Counted from the stretch's first letter, positions 35,451 to 45,002 are shown. The stretch: 64,000 nucleotides of DNA from JANJUO01 sp942492935 (GCA_942492935.1 OW818654.1:744001-808000), one strand, 5' to 3'. A program made the numbers and translations. The notes: generated from the letters alone by a model not told the origin.

Positions 35451-36608
35451 TTAAACTACACCATTTCTTTTCAAAATATCTTTTGCAATAATTAATTTTT
35501 GAATTTCAGATGTTCCTTCAAAAATTCTGTTGATTCTTGAATCTCTGTAGAATCTTTCAATACTCAATTCACGTGAATAACCCATTCCGCCGTGTATTTG
35601 CATAGCGTGGTCAACACATTTATCTAATGCTTCAGAGCTGACAAGTTTAACCATAGCTGACTCACGTGAAAGCATTGTTCCAAGGTCATAACTTGTTGCA
35701 GTGCGATATACTAATGATTCAACTGTATAAATTAATGTTGCCATTTCTGCGAGCATAAATTGAACAGCTTGGAAATTTGCAATAGGTTCGTTAAATTGTT
35801 TTCTTTCTTTTGCATATTTTGTTGATAATTCGAGTAATTCTTTACATGCACCAAGACACGCCGCACCTAATCCCAGACGACCTGCATCAAGTGTTTTCAT
35901 TGCAAGCAAAAATCCTCTACCTTCAACGCCCAAAACATTTTCCTTTGGAACACGAACATTATCAAACATAAGAGTAGATGTTTTGCTACCTCTGATACCC
36001 ATTTTCTTTTCAGGAGCGCCAGCTGAAAAGCCGGGCATATCTTTTTCAACTACAAAACCAGTGATACCACGTTTTGTTCTTGCAAAAACAGAAATATAAT
36101 CAGCAAAAGGACCGTTAGTAATCCACATTTTTTGACCATTCAATATCCAATCACTTCCATCAAATTCAGCTTTTGTTACCAAATCGAAAGCATCTGAACC
36201 AGCTCTTTCTTCTGTTAAACCAAACGCAGCAAATTTCTCACCTTTTGCAAGTGGAACTACATATTTTTGTCTGATTTCTTCACTACCACCCATATAAATT
36301 GAATTAGTGCCAATCGAAACGTTTGCACCAATAAAAGTTGCAGTTGATAAACAAGCTCTTCCAATTTCTTCCTGTATCATGCAATAACCGACTTCACCAA
36401 AACCACTACCGCCGTACTCTTCAGGAAATGCCGCACCTAACAATCCAAGCTCGCCAATTTTGTACAATATCTCTTTTGGAATTTCTTCATCTTCGTCAAT
36501 TTTTGCCGCAATCGGCTTTAACTCACTTTGTACAAAATCACGAACCATTTCACGGAGCATTGTTTGCTCTTCTGTAAATTTCAATTCAAACATAAATTTA
36601 TAGTCCAT
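35451..36608 (-). CDS. Acyl-CoA dehydrogenase (short-chain/butyryl type)
   Basis: 385 residues, the family length; the family N terminus may begin at the second Met ('MFELKFTEEQTMLREMVRDF', 36593). FAD-binding motifs are 'AAFGLTEERAGSDAF' and 'WILNGQKMWITNGPFADY'. The C-terminal signature 'AMQIHGGMGYSRELSIERFY' is followed by 'RDSRINRIFEGTSEIQKLII'; the Glu of 'FEGTSEIQ' is the expected catalytic base in short-chain members. It oxidises acyl-CoA to enoyl-CoA with an electron-transfer flavoprotein. Monocistronic here; the thiolase at 62.2 kb may act in the same pathway. Confidence 0.92.
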   Translation of the reverse strand: MDYKFMFELKFTEEQTMLREMVRDFVQSELKPIAAKIDEDEEIPKEILYKIGELGLLGAAFPEEYGGSGFGEVGYCMIQEEIGRACLSTATFIGANVSIGTNSIYMGGSEEIRQKYVVPLAKGEKFAAFGLTEERAGSDAFDLVTKAEFDGSDWILNGQKMWITNGPFADYISVFARTKRGITGFVVEKDMPGFSAGAPEKKMGIRGSKTSTLMFDNVRVPKENVLGVEGRGFLLAMKTLDAGRLGLGAACLGACKELLELSTKYAKERKQFNEPIANFQAVQFMLAEMATLIYTVESLVYRTATSYDLGTMLSRESAMVKLVSSEALDKCVDHAMQIHGGMGYSRELSIERFYRDSRINRIFEGTSEIQKLIIAKDILKRNGVV

Positions 36609-36729
36609 TAAAAATTAAAAAATAAAAAATTAAATTTCAATAACTACAAATTTAATTAAATCATTTCAAAAAAAGAAATTTCTAAATAAAAACTTTATCT
36701 TGTAAATCATTTTTTTTAATAATATACAT

Positions 36730-38355
36730 TTAAAAATTTCTCTTTGATAATTTCATATCTTTCATTGTATAAACCACACGCCTGTATTCGAGTTCTGGTG
36801 GAGTTTTATCATCTTTCGGTTTCTTTGCAATGACTTCAGTAGTTTCGAGTTGGACGGTTGCATTTGTCGTTTTACCACCCCACAAAAAAGCAATCCCCAT
36901 CATTGTATCATTGATATATGGACGATAGAGTTGTTTGCCTTCAAAATTATGCACCAAATATAAACAACTTTCAGTTGATTTATCAGGATTTACATCAATA
37001 GAAGGAGGATGATATTGCGAATCAATCAGCATTTTTTTATAATCTTCAGCTTTTCGGCTTTTGATATAATATTCTACTGTGCCTTTCTGCTGATTTAATC
37101 GTTTCCCAGTAACAAACAAATCGTGTTTGTCAACAAATTCTTGATTGACATAAGTATTAATGAGCGTAAAATCTGAGAAATTCTTTCTCAATTCAAATAT
37201 TGCTTCTTTGCCTTTTCCAGTAGCTTTATTGTAATCATCTCTTTCTTGTTGATTTTGCATAATCTGAAATTGAAAATTCAACTTCCCTTTATCAGCAAGT
37301 TCTTCAACATATTGAATCAATCGTAAACCAATTGCATAAGGATTCAGTCCAATTCTTGAAATAGAAGTAACATTTGCATTTGTAATTGCATAAGCAACTT
37401 CATGCCCACCAATACGGTCATCTTTACGAAACAGTTCATCATGCCAATAACTTGCCCAGCCCTCATTAATCGTTTTTGTTCTGATTTGAGGTGCAAAATA
37501 AAGTGATGTACTTCTAATTATATCCATAATTGACTTCATCCAGCTATTCTCTTCTTTTTTCAAATAGGAAGAATTATCACGGATGTATTCTAAAATATCA
37601 TAAGTTCTATCTGTTGAAAGATTTTGGAATTTTTCATACTTTGTTTCAAATTCAGGATATTTTGACTTAATTTCAGAGAAAAATATTGATTCGGCAAGTA
37701 TGTCATTTTGGATATACAATTGATTATATCTTGCAGTTTCATTAAAAATTGTTGTAAGTGGTGCATTTACAACTGATTGCAAAAACACATCAAAGTAATA
37801 CTTCAATTTATCAGGTGGATTTAATGATTTTGGAAATTCAGAATTTTGCAATATAGCAAAATAACCTGTAAGATTATCAATACTACGGCAAAACTCAATA
37901 ATATAATCGACATATCTGCCGTGTTCGCTACGTAAAGCATTAATTAAGCGTTTATCTGCAAGTGCTTGCCCAACAAAATCATCATTCCAGGTATTTTTGA
38001 ATAATAGATTATTCTGAAAAAAATCAATGTGAGCAATCACATGATAGAATATCATAATATTCATCCAATCAGGGTTGTTATCATTATAATATGATATTGC
38101 AGGACGTGAATTTATGACAGTTTCGTAAGGATTATGAGGATAAAGTTTGTATTGACCTTTACCTTTCAAAACTTCCACATCATCAACCCAATAATCATAC
38201 ATAGTTGGTATCATACCCTTTGGGGATAATTCAATCATATCACTATTTGTAACTATATATTCAAGAGTTTCATCATCAAATCTCAAGCCGGCGGCTCTTG
38301 CCCTGATTTTGCACTCTTCCATTATTTTTTTTGTATGCTGATTAATTAATTGCAT
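36730..38355 (-). CDS. SpoVR-family protein
   Basis: 541 residues. The N-terminal half has SpoVR/YcgB features: 'MYDYWVDDVEVLKGKGQYKL', then 'FYHVIAHIDFFQNNLLFKNT', and 'RTKTINEGWASYWHDELF' followed by 'GLRLIQYVEEL'. The conserved His and Glu residues suggest a metal site. It is third in an operon with a PrkA-type kinase and a YeaH/DUF444 protein, starting 21 bases after the DUF444 stop. In non-spore-formers this trio is linked to nutrient or stress adaptation. No other sporulation genes are present, so a sporulation role is not implied. Confidence 0.92.
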   Translation of the reverse strand: MQLINQHTKKIMEECKIRARAAGLRFDDETLEYIVTNSDMIELSPKGMIPTMYDYWVDDVEVLKGKGQYKLYPHNPYETVINSRPAISYYNDNNPDWMNIMIFYHVIAHIDFFQNNLLFKNTWNDDFVGQALADKRLINALRSEHGRYVDYIIEFCRSIDNLTGYFAILQNSEFPKSLNPPDKLKYYFDVFLQSVVNAPLTTIFNETARYNQLYIQNDILAESIFFSEIKSKYPEFETKYEKFQNLSTDRTYDILEYIRDNSSYLKKEENSWMKSIMDIIRSTSLYFAPQIRTKTINEGWASYWHDELFRKDDRIGGHEVAYAITNANVTSISRIGLNPYAIGLRLIQYVEELADKGKLNFQFQIMQNQQERDDYNKATGKGKEAIFELRKNFSDFTLINTYVNQEFVDKHDLFVTGKRLNQQKGTVEYYIKSRKAEDYKKMLIDSQYHPPSIDVNPDKSTESCLYLVHNFEGKQLYRPYINDTMMGIAFLWGGKTTNATVQLETTEVIAKKPKDDKTPPELEYRRVVYTMKDMKLSKRNF

Positions 38356-38376
38356 TTTTTTCTGCTCTTGATTTTA

Positions 38377-39702
38377 TTACTCTACTAATTTTTTGATACC
38401 TTCAACAATTCGCTTTTCATCTGCATCAGCGGCACTAAAAGTATCAAGTTTAATCAAATTTGCCTTTTCTTTTAATAATCCAGAATAAGCAAGATATTTC
38501 TCAACAGTAGTCGCCGATGTGCCACCCCAAGCATTTTTTGCCACAGTTATTCCAATTCTGTTCACATAAGCCATCATTTTCTTGATTTCAGCAATAACCT
38601 GTTTACCGTCTGCATCCCAATCATCACCATCAGTACCATGAAACACATAAATATTATTATCTTTTGCAAGCTGTTCCGTTTCTACAATTTTATTTACGAG
38701 TTCAAATGCTGGATATACATTAGTTCCGCCTGCCACGGAGGAATTATGATATGTATAAAAATCAGGTACTTCCTTTGCAGTTTGGTCGTGCAATATAAAT
38801 CTTGTCTGTACATTATTTTGATATTGATACATAAGCCAACTGTAAATAAATAAATGCTGTGTAGAAATTGCTTCAGTGGGAGCACCCTGCATAGAGCCAG
38901 AATAATCCCTTAAAAAGAACACAACTGCTTGAGTTTCAAAATCCTTTTCAGGAGATAAAATTCTATAAATCTCATCATTTGGATTAATCATCAAATCAAT
39001 AGGGTCAAATTCGTCTGCCTGCTTAATATTTCCAAGTAATATATTTGTTTCGATGATTTTACGCATTGTTGCTTTTTTATCAAGAAATTGACCGAATCTG
39101 CGGTTTTTATCAGTTAAATCATACTTGAATTTTGTAAAGGAACGCTTTTTACCCTTGACTTTTAAATTAGGCAATTTAAATTTTTCGGTTAATACTCTAC
39201 CCAAATCAAATGCCTGCGAAGTGATGTCGTGTACTCCACCTTGCCCTTGCCCAGCTCCTTGACCTTCTCCCTCACCTTCTTGTGGTTGAGCTTGTTGTTC
39301 GCCGATAACTTCGCCTTCTTCACCATCACCCGAACCGCCCGTTTCTTCTTCTTGTGATGGATTGTCATCATGATAGAATTTTGGTTCGTGAGTAGTAGGA
39401 ACAATCACAATTTCCTGTTTATTTTTGCCACGGGGCTTTACAATTTTGCCAATTCTAATTCTGCGTGGAAATCCATCTTCTTCTCTTTGTTTATCTCTTT
39501 CGAGTAAATCATCAATTGTTTGCAATTCAATTTGTTTTTGCGGTTCAAAATTTGGACTTAATAAACTATGAACAAGACAATTGAATTTTGGATAAATTTC
39601 CAAAGATTCAGTTTCCCTGTAAAGAATATGCTTTTTATTTACATTTCTTTCAAAAGCAACAGAATTTTCAAAATCTTCAATATTTATTTCTTCATTAATC
39701 AT
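38377..39702 (-). CDS. YeaH/YhbH-type DUF444 protein
   Basis: 441 residues. An acidic Gly/Glu/Gln-rich linker ('GEGEGQGAGQGQGG') separates the N-terminal part from a von Willebrand-like domain. 'VVFFLRDYSGSMQGAP' is the MIDAS-like D-x-S-x-S motif, with 'SSVAGGTNVYPAF' and 'FHGTDGDDWDADG' supplying further metal ligands. DUF444 proteins are partners of PrkA-type kinases. Spacing is 12 bases from the kinase gene and 21 bases to spoVR, so the operon order is prkA-yeaH-spoVR. Confidence 0.92.
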   Translation of the reverse strand: MINEEINIEDFENSVAFERNVNKKHILYRETESLEIYPKFNCLVHSLLSPNFEPQKQIELQTIDDLLERDKQREEDGFPRRIRIGKIVKPRGKNKQEIVIVPTTHEPKFYHDDNPSQEEETGGSGDGEEGEVIGEQQAQPQEGEGEGQGAGQGQGGVHDITSQAFDLGRVLTEKFKLPNLKVKGKKRSFTKFKYDLTDKNRRFGQFLDKKATMRKIIETNILLGNIKQADEFDPIDLMINPNDEIYRILSPEKDFETQAVVFFLRDYSGSMQGAPTEAISTQHLFIYSWLMYQYQNNVQTRFILHDQTAKEVPDFYTYHNSSVAGGTNVYPAFELVNKIVETEQLAKDNNIYVFHGTDGDDWDADGKQVIAEIKKMMAYVNRIGITVAKNAWGGTSATTVEKYLAYSGLLKEKANLIKLDTFSAADADEKRIVEGIKKLVE

Positions 39703-39714
39703 TTTAATTCACAA

Positions 39715-41793
39715 TTAATTAGTATCATCTTGGGTGCAGAAATATTCAATAGTTTTTTCGGCACAAGTTTGGCAATAACCCAGTTTATTAATCATTGTGT
39801 CAATCATTCTGTTGTATAATTTTTGATTTTCATCATTAGTTCTGTTTGATAATGCACCAACTAACGAACCAGCACCTGCAACATCTGATTTTAATCTAAC
39901 ATCTGTTACAGCTTTTACTAAGTCATTGTTATCCATAAAATCATAATTTGCATCTTGAATCATCTTTTGACCATAAATTTTCGAGATAGTAGTTCTGTAA
40001 CTTTGCTTTTGTTCCTTGCTTTTTAGACCCATTCTTGATTCAACACTGTCAATAAAATTCTCGTCAATTTTAATTGAAGTTAATTTTCCAGTTTGCGGAT
40101 CGCGATACGTCCAAATTTTGTCCGAGCCGAGATTTTTGGCATCAATACCGATAATCATATTCACATAATTCAACACATCTTTTTCAATTGCTTGCGGTTC
40201 ATTCATATAAGCATTGAAAATTGTAGTCATCACATTTTTTCTATGCAATTCTTTCGCAGTTTTCAAATCATTCAAGTATTTAATTCTTTCGTTTGGTTCT
40301 TGCACATAATCAAGAACAACTGATTCAATAGCCGGGAAAACATCTCCAGCATACATACATTTACCTTCTTGTGTGCCAGAACGTTCTAATAAAATCTGAA
40401 TTGAACGCCCAAGATTACGATGTCCAAGTCCTTTCTGACCGAATCTTTTTGTAATATCAGTTTCGCGATTCAAATCATCAATCACTTCGGCTAAAGTTTT
40501 GATGCTTTTTTCACCTGCAACTTCACCAGCAGCAAGTTTCATCATTTCAACAGGAGTAAGTTTATCAGAATGAGGCATTCTTGAAAGAATAATTGCAACA
40601 GATAAAGCATAATTCAAATTCGGGTCAATATGCAATTTTTCATTAGTAAAAGTAGTTTTATCACGGTTACCAATCGCAAAGGCAGTTAATTCTTTTTGGA
40701 GTTTATAATTTGTATTGTGAGCCATATAAGTAATACGGCAGCGGTCAACAATCGGTGCTTGCTCTTTTTCTTCGAGAAATCTTTGGAATTCAGAATTGTT
40801 TGAGGTAGCCACAATCAAAGTATCAAGTGGCCACTTAAAGCCCTCCATTTCAATTGTACGATTTTGGATAACACCAAGATAAACCTGTACCAAATCGCGT
40901 TTATTTTTGAAAATTTCATCAGCAAAGTGAATACCACCACCAGCAACTCTTGCCAAAGCACCACGTCTCAGGTCGAAACGGTAAGGATTACTTGTGTCGG
41001 TTATATGCAATAGACGGGTAATTGATTCATCACCAAGCAAATCTACAGATGAAGAAGTGATTTTATCTTTCGCTGCATATTTGCCTGTTAGAGTACCTTG
41101 TGATTCACTTATTGCTTGAGGAACAATTTCGATAAATTCATTAATTACTTTATTAATATTGCCATCACAATAATTAATAATCTGTTGAAGAACATAATCG
41201 GAACATGCTCCAAGTGGACGATAATTTTTATAAAAAGTATTGATATTTATGTCAGTTGCACCTGCTTTGCTTAAAAATTCCTTATTTTCTTCTTTATTTT
41301 GATATAGATTCATAGCAAGAATCATTGGGTCTTCAAGAGTTTGAGATTCAATTGTTGTAATTTTACCATAACCGCCAATCAAATTTAGATTTTTGAATTT
41401 AAAAGTATATCTTCTGTTTTCGCTAAGAGTTGTAAATTCACGGTAACATTTGTTAAGATAATCAACAAAAAAAGTTTTTCCATTACCTGGCTCACCTATT
41501 AAAACAAAAGCCATTTCTGAAGAAGAACCGCCTTCAGCAGCATCCTTTACAAATGAAACGAAACTGTTAATTTCATCAAACATACCAATAATATGTTTGC
41601 CCGGTCTGCGAAACAATTGAAAATCATAAGTAGCTCTGCCGTTTACAGTAATTTTCTTAATACCACCCTCGAATCCGAGAATCATCCTTGTAACTGCTTG
41701 AAATACATTTTCAAATCGTCTTTCATTATTAATAACTTTATTAAGATGATAATAAAGATTATTTGGTTGTAGGTTATCCAAATTTTCTATCAT
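39715..41793 (-). CDS. PrkA-type serine protein kinase (YeaG-like)
   Basis: About 692 residues from the ATG at 41793; a GTG three codons upstream (41802) is possible but is closer to the GGAG site. The N-terminal AAA-type domain has Walker A 'VLIGEPGNGKTFFVDYL' and a Walker B-like segment in 'GGGIHFADEIFKNKRDL', followed by 'TLIVATSNNSEF'. The C-terminal PrkA region contains 'GHRNLGRSIQILLERSGTQE' and 'YVNMIIGIDAKNLGSDKIWT'. These kinases or AAA proteases govern stress and starvation responses with YeaH. First gene of the operon. Confidence 0.92.
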   Translation of the reverse strand: MIENLDNLQPNNLYYHLNKVINNERRFENVFQAVTRMILGFEGGIKKITVNGRATYDFQLFRRPGKHIIGMFDEINSFVSFVKDAAEGGSSSEMAFVLIGEPGNGKTFFVDYLNKCYREFTTLSENRRYTFKFKNLNLIGGYGKITTIESQTLEDPMILAMNLYQNKEENKEFLSKAGATDININTFYKNYRPLGACSDYVLQQIINYCDGNINKVINEFIEIVPQAISESQGTLTGKYAAKDKITSSSVDLLGDESITRLLHITDTSNPYRFDLRRGALARVAGGGIHFADEIFKNKRDLVQVYLGVIQNRTIEMEGFKWPLDTLIVATSNNSEFQRFLEEKEQAPIVDRCRITYMAHNTNYKLQKELTAFAIGNRDKTTFTNEKLHIDPNLNYALSVAIILSRMPHSDKLTPVEMMKLAAGEVAGEKSIKTLAEVIDDLNRETDITKRFGQKGLGHRNLGRSIQILLERSGTQEGKCMYAGDVFPAIESVVLDYVQEPNERIKYLNDLKTAKELHRKNVMTTIFNAYMNEPQAIEKDVLNYVNMIIGIDAKNLGSDKIWTYRDPQTGKLTSIKIDENFIDSVESRMGLKSKEQKQSYRTTISKIYGQKMIQDANYDFMDNNDLVKAVTDVRLKSDVAGAGSLVGALSNRTNDENQKLYNRMIDTMINKLGYCQTCAEKTIEYFCTQDDTN

Positions 41794-42012
41794 AAAAATC
41801 ACACTCCAAAAAAATTTATTTATTCAATATTATAGCCAATAAAAATAAAAAAAGTTACATTAATAACATAATTTTATTAATTATGCACTTTTCAAAAACA
41901 AAATTTAATAAATAAATACTAATAAACCAAGAAAAAGAATGAAGAATTATTATTAAGGTTTTTCATCAATGTAATATGTTGGTTTGTGGACGCTCTTTAC
42001 ACGCATAATTCT

Positions 42013-42291
42013 TTACACCGTATGCTTTTTATTGATTGCTTTTTTATCTGATATTAAAAATAGTGTATCTTTCGTAATCCACCAAAATCCTGAATATCCA
42101 CCACCTTCATCATCAATAAAATAAAGTTCCGCAAAAAAACGATTATTGGTCTTCAAAATTATTTTACTCTCATTCAAAACATCAGAATATGTTTTATACA
42201 ATAAATTATCATTTTGTGCAATTAAATTTATAGAAAAAATACAATTTGCAAATACAACAAATTTTATCATAAGATTTAAACAAATTTTCAT
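42013..42291 (-). CDS. Small secreted hypothetical whose 3' end is an RHS scar
   Basis: 92 residues from the ATG at 42291, with a signal peptide ('MIKFVVFANCIFSINLIAQN'). The body 'FFAELYFIDDEGGGYSGFWW' is not recognised. The last ~10 codons ('SDKKAINKKHTV') come from sequence that matches, at the DNA level, the RHS-core remnant at 44700-44750: AATTCTTTACACCGTATGCT here against TATTCACACCGAATGCT there, both followed by TT, then TATTGATTGCTTT. The gene is therefore probably truncated by or fused to RHS debris, and its native C terminus is lost. Confidence 0.5.
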   Translation of the reverse strand: MKICLNLMIKFVVFANCIFSINLIAQNDNLLYKTYSDVLNESKIILKTNNRFFAELYFIDDEGGGYSGFWWITKDTLFLISDKKAINKKHTV

Positions 42292-42361
42292 TTTTAACCA
42301 CTCCATTGATCTATTACCCGTTCATATTTTCCAATATCGCAATAATTTAACCTCATAAATA

Positions 42362-42568
42362 TCATATACTATCAATATCTTCTTTAGTTAATTTTGCTTG
42401 TTTCAGTATTGATTTATAAGTACCTTCGGGTAGGTCTTTTGTGTGAATTGCAATGTATGTTTGCCTACCATCAGGATGACGTAATATTAAATGTGAACCA
42501 CTTCTTCTAATTATTTTAAATCCAAGTTTTTGTAATTTTGCTAATAATTCTTTGGGTTTGAGGGGCAT
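42362..42568 (-). CDS. hicA: HicA-type toxin (YcfA-like)
   Basis: 68 residues from the ATG at 42568. 'MPLKPKELLAKLQKLGFKII' and 'RRSGSHLILRHPDGR' with the catalytic His in 'GSHLILRHP' are canonical HicA, followed by 'IAIHTKDLPEGTYKSILKQA'. The gene follows the HicB-like gene with a 1-base gap (TGATATG). Here the antitoxin gene comes first, unlike the locus at 34 kb. Confidence 0.87.
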   Translation of the reverse strand: MPLKPKELLAKLQKLGFKIIRRSGSHLILRHPDGRQTYIAIHTKDLPEGTYKSILKQAKLTKEDIDSI

Positions 42569-42569
42569 A

Positions 42570-42782
42570 TCAAACCTCAAGGGTGGAGTAGATATATTCT
42601 TTTGAACCAGTTAAAATATTCTCATCAGCAATCCACAATTTCAACAAGTCTAAAGCTGCAACCTTTGCACCTTCTATACCTTCCCCATGAGTTGTTAATC
42701 CTAATGTAGGTAAATGGGCATAATAATAACCGCTTGGAAAATCATTATCTTCGATTCTTTCATAGATTACAGGATAGCTCAT
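42570..42782 (-). CDS. hicB: HicB-type antitoxin
   Basis: 70 residues from the ATG at 42782; an upstream start at 42806 would add eight residues that do not fit. 'YPVIYERIEDNDFPSGYYYA' and 'HLPTLGLTTHGEGIEGAKVA' match the HicB N-terminal domain. There is no C-terminal DNA-binding domain. Co-transcribed with the hicA gene immediately downstream. Confidence 0.75.
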   Translation of the reverse strand: MSYPVIYERIEDNDFPSGYYYAHLPTLGLTTHGEGIEGAKVAALDLLKLWIADENILTGSKEYIYSTLEV

Positions 42783-42849
42783 TTTTAAACCAAATTCATT
42801 TAACAAAAACTTATTGACAATGATTTAATTGATTTATTTTATAAAAATC

Positions 42850-43040
42850 TTTACTTCTCCCACATTGCATCAGGACACAAAAATCTGCCTAAATCCGAAT
42901 TTTTTTATTGATTATTTTCCACCACTCTACTACTGTCAATAATTACAATTGCCACAGACCCCGATACATCAAAAATATGGTAATACTTTCACCAGCCAGA
43001 AGCAAGCGAGTCATACTTATAAGTCATCACAGGATTTAGT
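42850..43040 (-). pseudogene. Degenerate RHS-core remnant
   Basis: On the minus strand the sequence reads 'KYYHIFDVSGSVAIVIIDSS' then 'RVVENNQ' with in-frame stops before and after. This is the RHS-repeat core pattern (YHYDxxGSVxxVxDxxGxVVE). It is clearly related to the remnant at 44660-44825 ('YYGSGSVAMVFNDSGRLVES'). It lies between the toxin-antitoxin pairs at 43.1-43.6 kb and 42.4-42.8 kb. A further short shared piece (ACTTCTCC.ACATTGCATCAGG) occurs at 42852 and again at ~43711. Confidence 0.6.
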
Positions 43041-43067
43041 AAATTTATTTTTATATTTTTATAAAAT

Positions 43068-43412
43068 TTAATCGCTCGATTGGAAAAGGAAATTCAATGA
43101 TTTTATAACTTCGTAAAATTTCTCATTTTTTAAAATACTGAATTTTTTGATAATTTTGGATTTGCTGGTTGTAAAGAGTTTGCTTGTTTTTATAACGGAT
43201 TTTTCAGGTAATAAAGCATATTCTAAATCATGGTCTTCAATTTGAATTGAATATTCATCATTAAAAATTTTACTTGTTATTGCAACAACAATTATGTCTG
43301 AACTAACTTCATTGAATTTATTATTACTTAATATCAGAACTGGTCTCTTTTTTACTGCAGACAAATCACTAAATGGAAATGGCAACAAAACTATTTCACG
43401 TTGTCTATACAT
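43068..43412 (-). CDS. PemK/MazF-type endoribonuclease toxin
   Basis: About 114 residues from the ATG at 43412. 'MYRQREIVLLPFPFSDLSAV' followed by 'KKRPVLILSNN' is the classic PemK/MazF start (V-x-L-x-P-F-P-x-D/S ... K-x-R-P-x-L-V-x-S). 'DIIVVAITSKIF' and 'LLPEKSVIKTSKLFT' follow in the expected order. The family cuts mRNA at specific short sequences. The ATG overlaps the antitoxin stop by 8 bases. Confidence 0.87.
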   Translation of the reverse strand: MYRQREIVLLPFPFSDLSAVKKRPVLILSNNKFNEVSSDIIVVAITSKIFNDEYSIQIEDHDLEYALLPEKSVIKTSKLFTTSKSKIIKKFSILKNEKFYEVIKSLNFLFQSSD

Positions 43413-43629
43413 TATTCCAAACATCTCCAAATTCTTCCCACTCTTTCATATTTTCAACAGTAACTTCTGTTAAATCATCAGTAAAATCCCCTAAATAGAG
43501 ACCATATTTGCTTTCGTACAACAAATCAATCATTTCATTGATTTGCTTTAGTAAATCCTGATTTTTTAGCAAAACAAGTTCATTTTGCATTTTTTTGTAT
43601 TCATTTATAGGTATGCTTATAGTATTCAT
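43405..43629 (-). CDS. Antitoxin partner of the PemK/MazF toxin
   Basis: 74 residues, acidic C-terminal half ('DFTDDLTEVTVENMKEWEEF'), predicted helical middle ('NELVLLKNQDLLKQINEMID') and a short N-terminal strand region ('ISIPINEYKKMQ') that could be a ribbon-helix-helix or Phd-like DNA contact. The family is not recognised, but the 8-base overlap with the toxin gene and its order (antitoxin first) identify the role. Confidence 0.7.
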   Translation of the reverse strand: MNTISIPINEYKKMQNELVLLKNQDLLKQINEMIDLLYESKYGLYLGDFTDDLTEVTVENMKEWEEFGDVWNNV

Positions 43630-43784
43630 AAATTAACCTTAATAAAATATCATAGATGAAAATAGTGATTATTTATTTTATATTTTATAATTCATCTATA
43701 TATTTAGAAATATACTTCTCCTACATTGCATCAGGGATGATGATAATATTAGTATATTGATAAAAAAACTCATTACCCAATTAA

Positions 43785-44630
43785 CTAAAATTGAATGTTT
43801 AAATTTTTGAATTTGTTTTTTATCCTTTCCTTTTCTTTGTTTTTTATCCTATTCCAAGATAAACGAATAAAATCCACATTTTCAAGCAAACCTATATTAT
43901 CTGGAATTCTTTTTATACTACAATAACTAATATCAATTTTATTAATTTTTGACTCTGACTGTGAACAAACATCAAAAATATTTTGCAAATCCAAATTTTC
44001 ACACCAATAAAATTTGATTTCTTTAATTTCTTTTAAATTCTCAAAATCATTATTAATTGTTCTAATTTTGCAATTATTAAATTCTAAATATTTTAGAGAA
44101 GTTAATTTGCTTATTCCATTTGGTAATTCACGAAATTTACAAACACCAAAACATAATGCAACTAAATTTTTTAATTCATATATTAAATTTGGAAATTTTT
44201 TAATGCCTTTTGTGTTTATACTTAAAGTTTCCAAATATGAGAAAAATTTTATTTTTAATGGCAGTTTAGTAATATTGTGATTATAAATAATTAAATCATT
44301 TAATGTACTTTTGTTTGTTATATAGAGTTCATCGATAAATTCTTCAAACTTTTTATCATTTAAATTAGCAACTATCAATAAACGATCGCAACTATCTAAT
44401 AAGTTTGCAATATATTTGAACTTATTATCATCCTCCGTCTTTACTATAACATTGAAACTATTAAATTTCATTTTTCTAAGTATTAATTCAGCTTCAGTTT
44501 TAATAGTATCATTTCCCAAAAAACCAGTGATGATAAAATCATTTTGAAAAATTTTGTCATCCTGTTCTTTGCCAAAAAGTGTAAATAAAGAAAAATAAGA
44601 AAAAAAGATAAAGTAAAAAAAGTTTATCAT
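43785..44630 (-). CDS. Secreted leucine-rich-repeat protein
   Basis: 281 residues with an N-terminal hydrophobic signal ('MINFFYFIFFSYFSLFTLFG'). From residue ~110 there are 22-24-residue leucine-rich repeats: 'LNDLIIYNHNITKLPLKIKF', 'LVALCFGVCKFRELPNGISK', 'LTSLKYLEFNNCKIRTINND', 'INKIDISYCSIKRIPDNIGL' and 'VDFIRLSWNRI'. LRR arcs bind proteins. No T9SS domain and no lipobox are evident. It sits between two RHS remnants, which may be what remains of its former carrier or neighbour. Confidence 0.8.
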   Translation of the reverse strand: MINFFYFIFFSYFSLFTLFGKEQDDKIFQNDFIITGFLGNDTIKTEAELILRKMKFNSFNVIVKTEDDNKFKYIANLLDSCDRLLIVANLNDKKFEEFIDELYITNKSTLNDLIIYNHNITKLPLKIKFFSYLETLSINTKGIKKFPNLIYELKNLVALCFGVCKFRELPNGISKLTSLKYLEFNNCKIRTINNDFENLKEIKEIKFYWCENLDLQNIFDVCSQSESKINKIDISYCSIKRIPDNIGLLENVDFIRLSWNRIKNKEKERIKNKFKNLNIQF

Positions 44631-44659
44631 CTGGCTAAATCCTTAATTATATATGCTCT

Positions 44660-44825
44660 TACTTCTATAGTTTGACCAATACTATTGCAAAAAATAGCCC
44701 AGTCTTTGTTATTTGTATATTATTCACACCGAATGCTTTATATTGATTGCTTTCCACCAATCTACCACTGTCATTAAATACCATAGCCACAGACCCGGAT
44801 CCATAATAAATATTTAGAATTTCTT
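44660..44825 (-). pseudogene. RHS-core remnant
   Basis: An open stretch on the minus strand contains 'YYGSGSVAMVFNDSGRLVES' followed by 'NQYKAFGVNN', a good match to the RHS repeat core (xxGSVxxVxDxxGxVVExxxYxxFG). The surrounding sequence has no start or ribosome site, and the flanking frame is the 3' end of a HicA gene. This is the best-preserved of three related scars (see 42005-42060 and 42850-43040). Confidence 0.65.
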
Positions 44826-45002
44826 TTCTAATCCAGCTTGTTTGCAAATTTCATTAGCAGTTATTCTATCAAAAGTTGAGTGTCTTTTTACTGGTATAAT
44901 CTTTTTATCTTTACCATAAATGGAATGATTACCGCCTTCACGAATCAGGAAGAACCCATTTTCCTCAAGATATGAAACTAAATCACGCCTTTTAACCGAC
45001 AT
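44814..45002 (-). CDS. hicA: HicA-type toxin
   Basis: 62 residues. 'RRDLVSYLEENGFFLIREGG' then 'NHSIYGKDKKIIPVKRHSTF' with the catalytic His of 'GGNHSIY', and the end 'ITANEICKQAGLEKKF', match the HicA subgroup with a GGNH motif. The start overlaps the end of the HicB-like gene by 11 bases. Its 3' end runs into the RHS remnant, which starts ~10 bases before its stop. Confidence 0.85.
   Translation of the reverse strand: MSVKRRDLVSYLEENGFFLIREGGNHSIYGKDKKIIPVKRHSTFDRITANEICKQAGLEKKF

Noticed and set aside
36730..38355. SpoVR homologue as evidence for sporulation
   Set aside because: The gene is part of the prkA-yeaH-spoVR stress operon, which is widespread in non-spore-formers, and no other sporulation gene is seen.
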